Positions 9,141-17,609 of a stretch of 64,000 bases of DNA are shown piece by piece (the first letter of the stretch is position 1; the number at the start of each line of letters is the position of its first letter). A program made the position numbers and the translations under genes. Source of the stretch: DATDIC01 sp963777625 (lineage in GTDB: Bacteria > Pseudomonadota > Alphaproteobacteria > Acetobacterales > Acetobacteraceae). Below the pieces are notes generated by a model. That model did not search any database. It was given only the letters and a program-made list of their open reading frames with translations, and was not told where the DNA came from. The stretch spans positions 186,001 to 250,000 of the forward strand of contig CAVZRO010000005.1 in NCBI GenBank assembly GCA_963777625.1. The letters are read 5' to 3'.

Positions 9141-9383
9141 TTACCGCGGTGCAGCTCGGGTGCTTGCTTTGCGGGCTTCAAGTTCGGGAATCACGACCAA
9201 TTTTTCCCGCCCATTTTCGCGGATGACGAATTCGGCACCCCGGAGAGTAGCATCCATGATGTAGCGAGTCAGATTGAGCGCGATGCCCAGCGCATGCGCT
9301 TTGCTGCGCGCGTCCATATTATGAAAGATGGCCTCGGCATTCTCGGAATCCTGATCGGTCAGGCCGACGGTGACTTTTGGCAT
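9141..9383 (-). CDS. small conserved-looking protein, possible ribbon-helix-helix regulator
   Basis: Eighty residues from the ATG at 9383, which follows an ideal CAGGAGGTCACA ribosome site; this beats a start 30 bases upstream. The sequence begins with a beta strand (MPKVTVGLTDQDSENAEAIF) then two probable helices (DARSKAHALGIALNLTRYIMD) and a strand with ENGREKLVVIPE. The layout of one strand and two helices recalls ribbon-helix-helix DNA-binding proteins or antitoxins, but no toxin gene is adjacent and I do not recognise the family. It lies 78 bases upstream of the cold-shock/hydrolase gene on the same strand and may be its operon partner. Confidence 0.6.
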   Translation of the reverse strand: MPKVTVGLTDQDSENAEAIFHNMDARSKAHALGIALNLTRYIMDATLRGAEFVIRENGREKLVVIPELEARKASTRAAPR

Positions 9384-9623
9384 TGTGACCTCCTGAAGCC
9401 CTCGCCTGTCCACAATAGGCGGTAACCCAGCTTTTTGCCATCAAAAGTATGGGATTGTGTTACTCTCGGGCAAATCCCTGGTTATGGGCGAGTGGCAGGC
9501 ATTTGACCAGCATGGAGCCGGGCTGCCACCGACAGGGGGGCTCGGCGTGACCCGATTGCCCGAATACGGCCGATTGACCCATAAAGGCCGGGACGGCAGC
9601 AGCGGCAGCAGGAGGGCCGGCGC

Positions 9624-9812
9624 ATGGAGATGGACCTGGTCGAGTGGGTGATCGTGGCGATCGGAATCGTGGTGACGATTGCCGGGCTGTTCATCGCGGA
9701 CGCGGGCGGCGGCGTGTATGGGCTCGGTCTGGCTATCTTCGTCGTGGGAGTGGGTTTCGTGCTGTGGTTCATCAAGCGGCATTTCGACCGTAGCGACGCC
9801 GCGCGGCACTGA
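9624..9812 (+). CDS. small two-helix membrane protein
   Basis: Sixty-two residues, MEMDLVEWVIVAIGIVVTIA opening the first membrane helix and VYGLGLAIFVVGVGFVLWF forming the second, with a basic KRHFDR tail. AGGAGG stands eight bases before the ATG. The stop is directly followed by the methyltransferase start at 9814, so the two are co-transcribed. The function is not known. Confidence 0.65.
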   Translation: MEMDLVEWVIVAIGIVVTIAGLFIADAGGGVYGLGLAIFVVGVGFVLWFIKRHFDRSDAARH

Positions 9813-9813
9813 G

Positions 9814-10587
9814 ATGTCGGCAACCGCCTGGGACCCCGGACAATATCTGCGGTTTGCCGATGAGCGGCTGCGCCCGGCGCTCGACCTGCTGGCGCAAGTG
9901 CCGCTGGAATCGCCGCCGCGCGTCGTCGATCTGGGCTGCGGCGCCGGCAACGTCACCACGATCCTGAAGCGGCGTTTTCCGGCCGCCGAGGTGATCGGGG
10001 TCGATGGTTCGGCGGCGATGCTGGAGAAAGCCCGCGCCGCGGCGCCGGATTGCCGCTTCGTGCAGGCCGACATGGCAGCATGGGAACCGGATGCGCCGGC
10101 TTCGCTGATCTATTCGAACGCGGCGCTGCATTGGCTGGGCGGGCACGACCGGCTGTTCCCGCGGCTGCTGTCGCTGCTGGCGCAGGGTGGCGTGCTGGCG
10201 GTGCAGATGCCCGCCATGCACGACTCGCCGATGCGGCGATTACAGTTGCAAGTGGCACAATCTGGGCCCTGGGCGGAGGCGCTGCGGGGCCATGTGTCGG
10301 CGCGCGACATCCTTTCGGCCGGCGAGTACTGGGATATGCTGCGCCCGCACGCCACGGCGCTGGACATGTGGGAGACCGTCTACATGCACGCGCTCTCCGG
10401 CGACGATGCGGTGGTGGAATGGGCGGCCGGCAGCAGCCTGCGGCCGTTCCTGGAACCGCTGGGCCCGGAGCTTCGCACCGCGTTTCGGCAGGCCTATGCG
10501 GCGGCACTGCGGCCACATTATCGGCGTCGGGCAGACGGGACGACGCTGTTCCCGTTCCGCCGGCTGTTCATGGTTGCACGGCGCTGA
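9814..10587 (+). CDS. tam: trans-aconitate 2-methyltransferase
   Basis: SAM-dependent methyltransferase that esterifies trans-aconitate, an inhibitory by-product of the citrate cycle. The 257-residue protein matches the Tam pattern from end to end: start AWDPGQYLRFADERLRPALDLL, SAM motif I VVDLGCGAGNVT, acidic loop VIGVDGSAAMLEKAR, motif QADMAAW, and SNAALHWLGGHDRLFPRL with the HW pair typical of Tam. The C-terminal region TTLFPFRRLFMVARR is also characteristic. The start at 9814 is two bases beyond the stop of the small membrane protein. Tam is the only enzyme name that fits well; related small-molecule methyltransferases are the alternative. Confidence 0.88.
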   Translation: MSATAWDPGQYLRFADERLRPALDLLAQVPLESPPRVVDLGCGAGNVTTILKRRFPAAEVIGVDGSAAMLEKARAAAPDCRFVQADMAAWEPDAPASLIYSNAALHWLGGHDRLFPRLLSLLAQGGVLAVQMPAMHDSPMRRLQLQVAQSGPWAEALRGHVSARDILSAGEYWDMLRPHATALDMWETVYMHALSGDDAVVEWAAGSSLRPFLEPLGPELRTAFRQAYAAALRPHYRRRADGTTLFPFRRLFMVARR

Positions 10588-10651
10588 CACCAACCCGCGT
10601 GACCCGTTATGCGCGGGCTTGGCCGCGGATCCTCGAGCCGCAGGTATCCTC

Positions 10652-11336
10652 TTGATTTCGCGCGCAACCGCCGCACCAACGCTGCGGGCCGCCGGCGTGG
10701 TTCTGCTTCTCGCTGCGTCGGCCACCGCGCACGCGGCCGTGCCCTCCGATCCGTCCGCGCTGTGTGAGCAGGCGATCCGCCACGCGGAGGTCATCGGGCA
10801 CACGCCGCCCGGCATGCTGGCCGCCATCGGACAGGTGGAGAGCGGCCGGCCGGATCCGCGCACCGGCGCAATGCGGCCGTGGCCCTGGACCATCGACGCC
10901 GAGGGTGTCGGACAGTTCTTCGCGACCAAGGCGCAGGCGGTCGCCGCTGTCGTCGCATTGCAGGCCCAGGGCGTGCGATCAATCGACGTCGGGTGCATGC
11001 AGGTGAACCTGATGCACCATCCGGAAGCGTTCGCCTCGCTCGATCAGGCATTCGATCCCGCTGCCAACACAGGCTTCGCGGTGCGTTTCCTGAACGCGCT
11101 GTATCACCGCACGGGAACCTGGCCCGCAATCGATCGGCACCTATCATTCCGAAACGCCGCAGATCGCGGCGGAGTATCAGCGCCGCGTCATGGTGACCTG
11201 GCACCAGCACGTGCCGGCAACCGTCAACGGCAGTGGCAGTGGCAGTGGCGGCCTGGTCTATGTCGATAGTGGTTTCGTCTACGGCGCATTCGGTTCGACC
11301 GGCCGGGTTTACGGTCTCATCATGCCGGGACGGTGA
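10652..11336 (+). CDS. lytic transglycosylase (SLT-like) with frameshift near the C-terminus
   Basis: Secreted peptidoglycan lytic enzyme. A TTG at 10652 begins a signal peptide (LRAAGVVLLLAASATAHA). The catalytic core shows CEQAIRHAEVIGHTPPGMLAAIGQVESG, where the Glu of QVESG is the expected acid, then GVRSIDVGCMQVNLMHHP and DPAANTGFAVRFLNALYHRTGTWP, all standard for the family. After GTWPA near 11128 the frame changes; IGTYHSETPQIAAEYQRRV continues in the next frame to a stop at 11336. One surplus A in GCAATCG explains it. The tail contains a Gly-Ser repeat (NGSGSGSGG) and a short YGLIMPGR end. A function in wall turnover is inferred; no flagellar or conjugation genes adjoin it. Confidence 0.75.
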
Positions 11337-11443
11337 ACCAGCCCGGCTTCCGGTGAACTTTCGCCCTGGCTTGAACTGACGCGCGATGGGATAGGCCAGA
11401 TACCGCGCTATCGGCGCGATCGTCCCTGCGATTGGGCTCGCCC

Positions 11444-11806
11444 TCAGAAAGAAAGAGTTGACCTGGCACGGTCGCGCAGCGGGACAACAGTCGCCGGCAT
11501 GAGCTCATCTGGCGCGGATGCAGTTGGTGGAAGCTCGCGCCACAGCCATGCACATGCACGACAATCACCGTCGCACGCCTCGACAACGGCAAACGGGGCG
11601 GAGCAACCGGACAGCCCGTCGCTCACTGCATATGGCCCGAATTCTTCCTTCAATGCGCGGGCGGCCCTGGCTTGCACGGGCCCCGGGCGTTGCCGGGCCA
11701 ATCCGAGGAGCGTGGAGAGTGCCGGACACCGGATCAGGGCATCGTCGCTGCGCATCGCGTGAACCGCCCGGAAGTAGGCGACGAGATCGTCTTCAGCTTG
11801 TGCCAT
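11444..11806 (-). CDS. hypothetical cysteine-containing protein
   Basis: A 120-residue protein starting at ATG 11806. It has an N-terminal helical half (AEDDLVAYFRAVHAMRSDD) and a middle segment with four cysteines, GCSAPFAVVEACDGDCRACA, including a CDGDCRAC cluster that could bind a metal or form disulfides. I do not recognise the family. Support for it being real comes from residue composition, length, and a perfect CRP-type palindrome 55 bases upstream of its start. The opposite-strand frames over the same DNA lack these properties. Confidence 0.5.
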   Translation of the reverse strand: MAQAEDDLVAYFRAVHAMRSDDALIRCPALSTLLGLARQRPGPVQARAARALKEEFGPYAVSDGLSGCSAPFAVVEACDGDCRACAWLWRELPPTASAPDELMPATVVPLRDRARSTLSF

Positions 11807-12200
11807 TGGTGCGTACCGTTTTGGTATGCATATCTTACTGCGGCCGATCCCTTTCTGAGGTGTGATCTACCTCACACCCACCGAAAAAACCGGGAGTCAC
11901 GCCAATCGCCCTGAAGCCAGACCCGTCCCCGTTCCCCGCCGAGGCGGGCGATACGCCAAGCCGGCCAGGCGAGACGACGCTGTTGTGCGATCAGCGTCGG
12001 TGCCGGGGTGGCGCCGGCCCGGCAACCACGACATAAAGCATATCAATGACTTGCGTGGCGCGGTCACGATAAATCCGCGACCACGGCCGGTTGCCTGGCG
12101 CGAATCAGGATAACGGTGGTTGAACGCAGAATTGACGGTGCTATGATTATCAGGCGCAGGGGTTCGAGCCCCGCGGCAACCAAGACCTGGGGAGGTCACG
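11807..12200. other. intergenic region with a CRP-type site and a tRNA-like hairpin
   Basis: No protein gene is supported here. The region holds the CRP/FNR-type palindrome at 11861-11876 and, near its right end, GGTTGCC at 12089-12095 and GGCAACC at 12175-12181, with a GGGGTTCGAGCCCC hairpin just before the latter. The hairpin resembles a tRNA T-arm but no normal D-arm or anticodon arm could be folded, so a tRNA is not called. Confidence 0.5.
11861..11876. promoter_or_regulatory. CRP/FNR-family binding site
   Basis: TGTGATCTACCTCACA is an exact match to the CRP consensus TGTGA-N6-TCACA. Its centre is about 62 bases upstream of the start codon of the 120-residue gene at 11806 (minus strand), a position suited to activation. 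The regulator gene is not in the window. Confidence 0.6.
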
Positions 12201-13679
12201 GTGTCCGATTTCGTCTTCTATCCGGTAACCGGCGATGGTGAGACTCAAGAAACTGCCTACACCTGGAATACCGGCACGATAAATTTTGCTACCGGGACAT
12301 ATTGGGCCGAGGTCGAGTCGTTCCAGACGCTGCAGATCGGCACCACCGTGGTGACCGGCACCATCCCTCCGGCTGGCTCTAATGTCGGGCTGGTGGCCGG
12401 CGCGATCGCGCCGCAGGCGTTCGCGCTTTACCAACCGGACCCGGCGAACGGCGATCCCTATCTCGGATCGAGCAGCAGCTTCCCCGTCGATGTTCTGCTG
12501 AACGCCGGCACCGTCACCGTCGATAATCTGCTGCTTGCCGGCTTCAACGAGTTTGCTTCGATCCCGTTCTTTGGCGGCACGACGGAACAGTTTCCTACTC
12601 TCGATGTCGAAGGCGCCACGCTGAATGTCACCGGCGATATAATTGACGATGGGACGGTCACGTTCCCAACCATTAACGTGCCCATTCTTGGCCCGATCAA
12701 TTCGGCGACGGCCAGCGGCGGCGGCACTGTCGATATCGGGCACGGCGGCACGGTGGACATCACCGGCGCCGTGCCATCCGACATTACTTTCAATTTCAAT
12801 GACAGCGACGGCAACGTGCTGGAAATCGCCGGGCTGGCGAAGCCGACGCCGACGGCGTTTCAGGGAACCATCACCGGCTACGGCCCCGGCGATACGCTGG
12901 TGCTGCCGAACGTGCCGGGCGACTTCGACAACATCACCACAACCGCCAGCTTCGATGTGACCACCGGAGAGCTGTCGATCATCATCGGCGAGCCGGTGAC
13001 CATCGACATTGCCATCCCCGGATTTTCCAACACATCGGGCCCCGTCAATATCGTTCCCAACGGCAACGGGATCGAATTCGTCACCTGCTACGTCGCCGGT
13101 ACCCGCATCGCCACGCCGCGCGGAGACGTGCCGGTGGAATCCCTGCAGCGCGGCGACACGGTGCTGACCGCCGGCGGCGAGCCTCAGCCGGTGGTCTGGG
13201 TCGGGCGGCGGCGGGTCGATTGCTCCCGCCATCCAGAGCCGCCAAAGGTGCTGCCAATTCGCATCCGCGCCGGTGCGTTCGGGCCGGCGCTGCCCGCACG
13301 CGACCTGCTGGTTTCACCGCAGCACGCCATTTACGACGAGGGCGTCCTGATCCCCGCCCGCTACCTGGTGAACGGCTCCAGCGTCGCGGTCGAGGAAAGC
13401 GCCGGCTGGGTGGAGTATTTCCACGTCGAGCTGCCGCAGCACGATGTTCTGCTGGCGGAAGGGCTGCCGACGGAAAGCTACCTGGAGAACGGCGATCGCG
13501 GCAATTTCGACAATGGCGGCGTGCCGGTCCGGCTGCATCCGGACTTTTCGTCGTGGGCGTGGGATGGCCGAGCCTGCGCCGAACTCAAGGTGGTGGGGCC
13601 GGAGGTGGATGCGGTGAAGGCGAAACTGGCGCGGCGGGCGGCGGCGTGCGTGGGGACGCTGGTGGGCAAGACCGCGTAG
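12201..13679 (+). CDS. Hint-domain secreted/surface protein
   Basis: The 492-residue protein begins at GTG 12201 after GGGGAGG. Residues 1-290 are Thr/Gly/Asn-rich and contain beta-repeat-like stretches (LNVTGDIIDDGTVTF, TVDIGHGGTVDITG, FQGTITGYGPGDTLVLPN), as in autotransporter or RTX-like surface proteins. From about residue 293 a Hint_2 domain starts with CYVAGTRIATPRGDVPVESL and continues RGDTVLTAGG, VVWVGRRRVDC, LVSPQHAIY and LIPARYLVNGSSV. Hint domains are self-processing modules of the hedgehog/intein fold; in alphaproteobacteria this class commonly ends large secreted proteins. No C-terminal extein follows, so the domain is terminal. No adjacent secretion genes are seen. Acetobacteraceae genomes often carry several such genes. 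Confidence 0.85.
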   Translation: MSDFVFYPVTGDGETQETAYTWNTGTINFATGTYWAEVESFQTLQIGTTVVTGTIPPAGSNVGLVAGAIAPQAFALYQPDPANGDPYLGSSSSFPVDVLLNAGTVTVDNLLLAGFNEFASIPFFGGTTEQFPTLDVEGATLNVTGDIIDDGTVTFPTINVPILGPINSATASGGGTVDIGHGGTVDITGAVPSDITFNFNDSDGNVLEIAGLAKPTPTAFQGTITGYGPGDTLVLPNVPGDFDNITTTASFDVTTGELSIIIGEPVTIDIAIPGFSNTSGPVNIVPNGNGIEFVTCYVAGTRIATPRGDVPVESLQRGDTVLTAGGEPQPVVWVGRRRVDCSRHPEPPKVLPIRIRAGAFGPALPARDLLVSPQHAIYDEGVLIPARYLVNGSSVAVEESAGWVEYFHVELPQHDVLLAEGLPTESYLENGDRGNFDNGGVPVRLHPDFSSWAWDGRACAELKVVGPEVDAVKAKLARRAAACVGTLVGKTA

Positions 13680-13737
13680 TCGTCACACGTTCCGCTGGCT
13701 GACCGGCGCTCGCGGTTCGGCGAATGGTTTCGTTCGG

Positions 13738-14070
13738 TCAGACAAGCTCGAGACGATCATTCTGCGAAAACGGGTCGATTTCGACATGCAGCTTGTGAAT
13801 GGCGGCCGTCGGGACCTTCCGACGCTCAACCGTGCGCATCTGGACGAAACCGGCTGCTTCCAGTTTGGCGAGTGTCCGCGTCAGATTGGGTTGGGCTCGC
13901 CCGGTGATCCCGGACAGCTCCGCAATCGATTGCGGCTTGCGGTCACGAATGGCAGCAAGAAGCGGCCGATTTTCCGGCGTCAGCAGCCGAATCACGGCGT
14001 CCACGGATTCAAAGCTCGGCTGCGCAGCGTCGCTCGGGGCAGGCATCTCCCCGCGCGCGACGGACCTCAT
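13738..14070 (-). CDS. winged-helix transcriptional regulator (HVO_A0114/MarR-like)
   Basis: A 110-residue DNA-binding protein. The core LLTPENRPLLAAIRDRKPQSIAELSGITGRAQPNLTRTLAKLEAAGFVQMRT forms a helix-turn-helix with wing, resembling the HVO_A0114 group of putative antitoxin-like regulators. The C-terminus KLHVEIDPF is typical for them. The start at 14070 follows GCCGAA and is only moderately supported; open sequence upstream in another frame (DLYGVKVDWGKASPNVQSG) may be the remains of a gene or N-terminal extension. The inverted-repeat element at 14191-14451 lies just upstream and may have separated it from a partner gene. Confidence 0.65.
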   Translation of the reverse strand: MRSVARGEMPAPSDAAQPSFESVDAVIRLLTPENRPLLAAIRDRKPQSIAELSGITGRAQPNLTRTLAKLEAAGFVQMRTVERRKVPTAAIHKLHVEIDPFSQNDRLELV

Positions 14071-14190
14071 TTCGGCTTCCAGACTGGACGTTCGGCGAAG
14101 CTTTGCCCCAATCGACCTTGACCCCGTAGAGGTCTTTTCCTTTCTTCGATTCGAGTCACGGTTTCATATCAAGCGCGCCCAATTACGCAA

Positions 14191-14451
14191 CGATCCGTAC
14201 TGCGACCCCTCCCCTAACCCCTCCCGCAAGGCTACGGGATTCACATATCTCGAAAGAGTGTGATAGAATTATGGGTTGTGCCTCAATTTTCGTTAGGGTT
14301 CAGACTGAAAATCCCGCCAGCAATACTGTCGCAAGGCCGCTTTGACTCGTTTGCCGGCCTCCGAGAGCACGTCGATTCTCGAGCTAAACGAGATGTGTGA
14401 AAACGGTAGCCCGCAAGGGGAGGGTTAGGGGAGGGTCGCAGGTACAGATCG
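14191..14451. repeat. MITE-like element with about 60-bp inverted arms
   Basis: The left arm, about 14191-14252, and the right arm, about 14389-14451, are near-identical in inverse orientation: each carries CGATCYGTAC, a CCTCCCCTAACCC run, GCAAG, GGCTAC and TTCACAYATCTCG. The 136-base centre shows no gene. It lies between the GabT-like gene and the regulator and accounts for the 496-base gap there. The frame downstream of gabT is open across it, but only as repeat read-through. Confidence 0.75.
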
Positions 14452-14566
14452 GTCAGTAATTGGGACCACCGGTATAACTCCCCCACCGGAACGTCCGACC
14501 CGACGGTGATGAAAGCCGCCACATGCGGATCGCCGACCCCCAATATTGCGACGCTTTCTGTTTGGA

Positions 14567-15846
14567 TCAGCAGGCAGCCGCGAAGGCCCGGTTCAGGATC
14601 TCCAGCACTTCGCGCAATTGCGGCAGCGTCATCACCAGCGGCGCCAGAAAGCGAATGACGTTGCGGTGGATACCGCATTTTATCACCAGCAACCCGCGCT
14701 CCCGCGCCTCGTCGATCACGCGCTGGGTCAGCGCCGCATCCGGCGCGCCGTCTTCCGAGACCAGTTCGATCGCCTGCATGAAGCCAAGCCCACGCACCTC
14801 GCCGATCACAGCCGGGTAACGCTGCTGCAGCTCGTGCAGCCCCTGCCGCAGCACCGCGCCCAGTTGCTCCGCCTGATCCAGCAAGCCGTCCTGTTCGAAC
14901 GCGTCCAGCACCGCAAGCGCCGCCGCGCAGGCCAGCGCGTTGCCGCCATAGGTTCCGCCCAGGCCACCGGGTGCCGGAGCGTCCATCAACTCCGCGCGGC
15001 CGACAACGGCTGCAAGAGGCAGGCCGCCCGCCAGGCTTTTCGCCATCACGACCAGGTCCGGCTGGATGCCCGCGTGCTGGAACGCGAACATGGTGCCGGT
15101 GCGGCCGAAACCGGTCTGGATCTCGTCGGCGATCAACAGGATGCCGTGGCGTCGTGCGACATCGCGCAAACTGCGCAGGAATGCAGCGGGCGCCGGCAGG
15201 AAGCCGCCATCGCCTTGCACCGGCTCGATCAGGATGGCCGCCACGCGCTGCGGCGCCACCTGGGTAAGGAACAGCTCGTCCAGTGCCTGCAGCGATATCT
15301 CCGCGGTGACGCCCCGAAACGGGTTGGGGTACGGCACGTGAAAGATGTCCGGCGCGAACGGGCCGAAATTCTGCTGATACGGGCTGGTCATTCCGGTCAG
15401 CGTCATGCCGAGCAGGGTGCGGCCGTGGAAGCCGCCCCGGAACGCGACAATGGCGGATCGGTTGGTGTAAGCGCGGGCGATCTTCACGGCGTTTTCCACC
15501 GCCTCGGCGCCGGTGGTCAGCAGCACGCTCTTGCAGCCTTCGCCGATCAGCGCGTTCAGCCGTGCCGCCAGTTCCAGATAGGGCGGGTACGCAGCAACCT
15601 GAAACGCCGCGTGACTGATGCGTTCCAGTTGCGCGCGGACGGCACGGACCACGCGCGGATGGTTGTGACCGACATTGAGGACGCCGATTCCGCCAACGCA
15701 ATCCAGGTATCGCCGGCCATCGACGTCCCATACTTCGGCACCTGCGCGCGGTCCAGCACCACCGGGTGCGCGGTCAATACACCGGAAGACACGTCGTGTT
15801 CCCGTTGGTCCATGAACCTGCTGGTCCGTCCGGCGATCTCGAGCAT
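14567..15846 (-). CDS. gabT: class III aminotransferase, 4-aminobutyrate type, frameshifted
   Basis: PLP-dependent omega-aminotransferase. The ATG at 15846 follows GGGAGG; MLEIAGRTSRFMDQREHD through HPVVLDRA is in one frame, then GAEVWDVDGRRYLDCVGGIG VLNVGHNHPRVVRAV in the next, with a one-base loss near 15735. The rest is intact: TTGAEAVENAVKIARAYT, FRGGFHGRT, IEPVQGDGGF, DEIQTGFGRTG, the PLP lysine in VMAKSLAGGLPLAAVV, and GGLGGTYGGNALACAAAL, which is diagnostic of the GABA aminotransferase subgroup. It probably moves the amino group of GABA, 5-aminovalerate or a similar omega-amino acid to 2-oxoglutarate. An Lrp regulator, GNAT and FAD oxidase gene lie upstream on the same strand. Confidence 0.85.
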
Positions 15847-16040
15847 CGAAGAAACCTCCCGCTGACGATTGGATGCCGCATGATGGCTCCGGTCGGGCAA
15901 CAGAGATTGCCGTTCAGGAACACGGTGCAGGAAAGTTATGCCGTGAGTGGTGGGGCGGGCGGCGTAGTGTGCCGAGGCCAGATACTCTATACCGGACCGC
16001 GTAGAGGGCGCCCCACGTTCGTCATTCCCGCGAACGCATT

Positions 16041-16184
16041 CGTCGATGCTGACCCTTTCCGTCATGGCCGAGCTTGGCCGGCTTGTCCCGGCCATCCACG
16101 ACTTTGTCGCCCGCCGCGCCGCTCGTTCGCTTCACGTTACTCCGGGCAACACCGGCAGGGTGCGTCATTCTCAATGCGGTCTGC
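16041..16184 (-). repeat. dispersed intergenic element, copy B (inverted, degenerate ends)
   Basis: Reverse orientation relative to the other four copies. CGCATTGAGAATGACGCACC, AACGTGAAGCGAACGAGC and GCGACAAAGTCGTGGATGG are kept; the tandem unit is reduced. Both outer ends differ from the ATACC/GGTAT consensus, and the left end joins an ATTCCCGCGAACGC palindrome fragment at 16021-16036. A detached TATACCGGACCGC motif lies at 15989-16001. It fills most of the 15847-16185 gap, where no gene is seen. Confidence 0.7.
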
Positions 16185-16185
16185 G

Positions 16186-16719
16186 CTAATCGTGGCGAAT
16201 GAAAAATCTATCCAACGGATAATGCTGCTTCACGAAGATCGACTTGATGACCAGATAGCTGAAGTATTTCTCGATACCGATGCCCAGCTCCAGCAGCCGC
16301 TCGATAATCTCCTGGTAGTGCTGAACGTTCCGGGTAACGAATTTCAGCAGATAGTCGTAGCCGCCGCTGACCAGGTGGCACTCGATAATTTCGTCCACTC
16401 GGCGAATCGCCGCCTCGAACCGCGCGAAATCCGCGCTGCGGTGATCCGATAGGGTGACTTCGGTAAACACGATCTGCGTGTCGCCCAGCTTCTGCATCTG
16501 GATCTGCGCGCCGTAGCCCAGGATGTAACCCGACTTCTCCAGCCGCTTCACGCGCACCAGGCACGGGCTGGGCGACAGGCCAACCGCGTCGGCTAGTTCC
16601 ACATTGGTGACCCGCCCGTTCTTCTGCAGATGCGCCAGGATGCGCAAATCGATCCGATCGAGCTTAGGCGCGGTGACAACCATCGAGCATCCCGAAGCAT
16701 GAGCGACTTCGGCGTACAT
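16186..16719 (-). CDS. Lrp/AsnC-family transcriptional regulator
   Basis: Leucine-responsive-type regulator. The N-terminal HTH is LDRIDLRILAHLQKNGRVTN plus VELADAVGLSPSPCLVRVKRLEKSGYI; the C-terminal RAM ligand-binding domain includes EVTLSDH, VDEIIECHLVSGGYDYLLKF and the final EKYFSYLVIKS. The start at 16719 lies six bases after the stop of the GNAT gene, implying co-transcription; an internal ATG at 16683 (MVVTAPKLDRID) is also possible and is closer to the family's usual N-terminus. It likely controls the surrounding amino-acid catabolic genes, including the aminotransferase downstream. Confidence 0.88.
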   Translation of the reverse strand: MYAEVAHASGCSMVVTAPKLDRIDLRILAHLQKNGRVTNVELADAVGLSPSPCLVRVKRLEKSGYILGYGAQIQMQKLGDTQIVFTEVTLSDHRSADFARFEAAIRRVDEIIECHLVSGGYDYLLKFVTRNVQHYQEIIERLLELGIGIEKYFSYLVIKSIFVKQHYPLDRFFIRHD

Positions 16720-16725
16720 TACAGA

Positions 16726-17602
16726 TCACCCGAAGGCTTGGCTAACCAGGGCGAAGCTACCCGCCGCGCGATGCACCGGCCCACGCACCATCCGCACCGC
16801 CAGCCCGGCATCCGCCAGCCCCAGGCCCTGCAGCCACGGCGACAAGGCGCCCTGCTCCGGCACGTCGACGCGCAGGAACTGGCCGGGGTGCGAGGCAAGG
16901 AAATGGCCGATCAGGACACGGGCGCGGGTCTCGTCCGGCGCGATCACCGGGCCGATCATATGGCCGATCCCGAATCGCCGCAGCACGGCAAACCCGATGG
17001 CAGATCCATCGCGGTCGAGCACGATGCTGTTGCCGCCCGCAATCAGCGCCGCGATCAGCGCCGACCGATCCATGCCGCTCGCCTCCCGGTCGAGTTTCGC
17101 CAGCACCGGCGGGTCGCTGCGTCCGATGGGCCGCAAACGCTCGCCCGGATGCGGCGGGACCAGTGCCGCCTGGAAAGCCGTTCCCTGGTGCTGACGGATC
17201 ATACCTTCCGTGACGAAGCCGAACGCTTCGTATAGCCGCACGCCCCGCTCAGTCGCGTACAGCGCGATGCTGCGTCCGTGCAGGTTGTGCAACGACCTGC
17301 TCCACCAGGCGCCGCCCGAGCCCTCGCCCCTGCGCTTCCGGCGCGACCCCGACCAGGCCCAGCGCGCTCGCATTCGGCTCATAGGTCCAGAACAGCGCGG
17401 TGCCCAGCAGCTTGCCGGCGGACTCGGCGGCGATGCCTTGACCGAGTCCGAACATGAAGTCCCAGTCCTCCACCCGGTGTGGCCAGCCGAAGGCAGCGGA
17501 GATGGCGTACGCACCTGGCAGGTCGTCCCGCCGCAACGGACGCAGCGTGACGTCGCTCGCTGCCTGGTTCGTCAGCGACAGGATGTTCGTGTGGTGAGCC
17601 AC
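16726..17602 (-). CDS. GNAT acetyltransferase with C-terminal Acetyltransf_18-like domain, frameshifted
   Basis: Acetyl-CoA-dependent N-acetyltransferase of the two-domain YitH-like class. GTG 17602 starts the first domain: VTLRPLRRDDLPGAYAISAAFGWPHRVEDWDF, then ALGLVGVAPEAQGRGLGRRLVEQV, the acetyl-CoA pyrophosphate loop (Q-G-R-G-L-G). The frame changes near 17290; LHGRSIALYATERGVRLYEAFGF continues in the second frame. The second domain (residues about 145-280) has FRLRPIG-like ERLRPIGRSDPPVLAKLD, MDRSALIAALI and IGHMIGPVIAPDETRARVLI. It sits eight bases after the FAD oxidase gene and six before the Lrp gene, so all three form an operon. The acceptor amine is unknown. Confidence 0.75.
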
Positions 17603-17609
17603 GCGGGCG

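Noticed and set aside
12089..12183. Possible tRNA: GGTTGCC...GGCAACC ends and a GGGGTTCGAGCCCC T-arm-like hairpin
   Set aside because: Acceptor-like ends pair perfectly, but the T stem does not pair over five bases with a seven-base loop and no D-arm or anticodon arm with a proper loop could be folded. At best a relic.
14283..14566. C-terminal extension of the aminotransferase frame through the inverted-repeat element
   Set aside because: The true aminotransferase frame stops at 14567 after a normal C-terminus; the open frame beyond belongs to another phase and reads repeat sequence.
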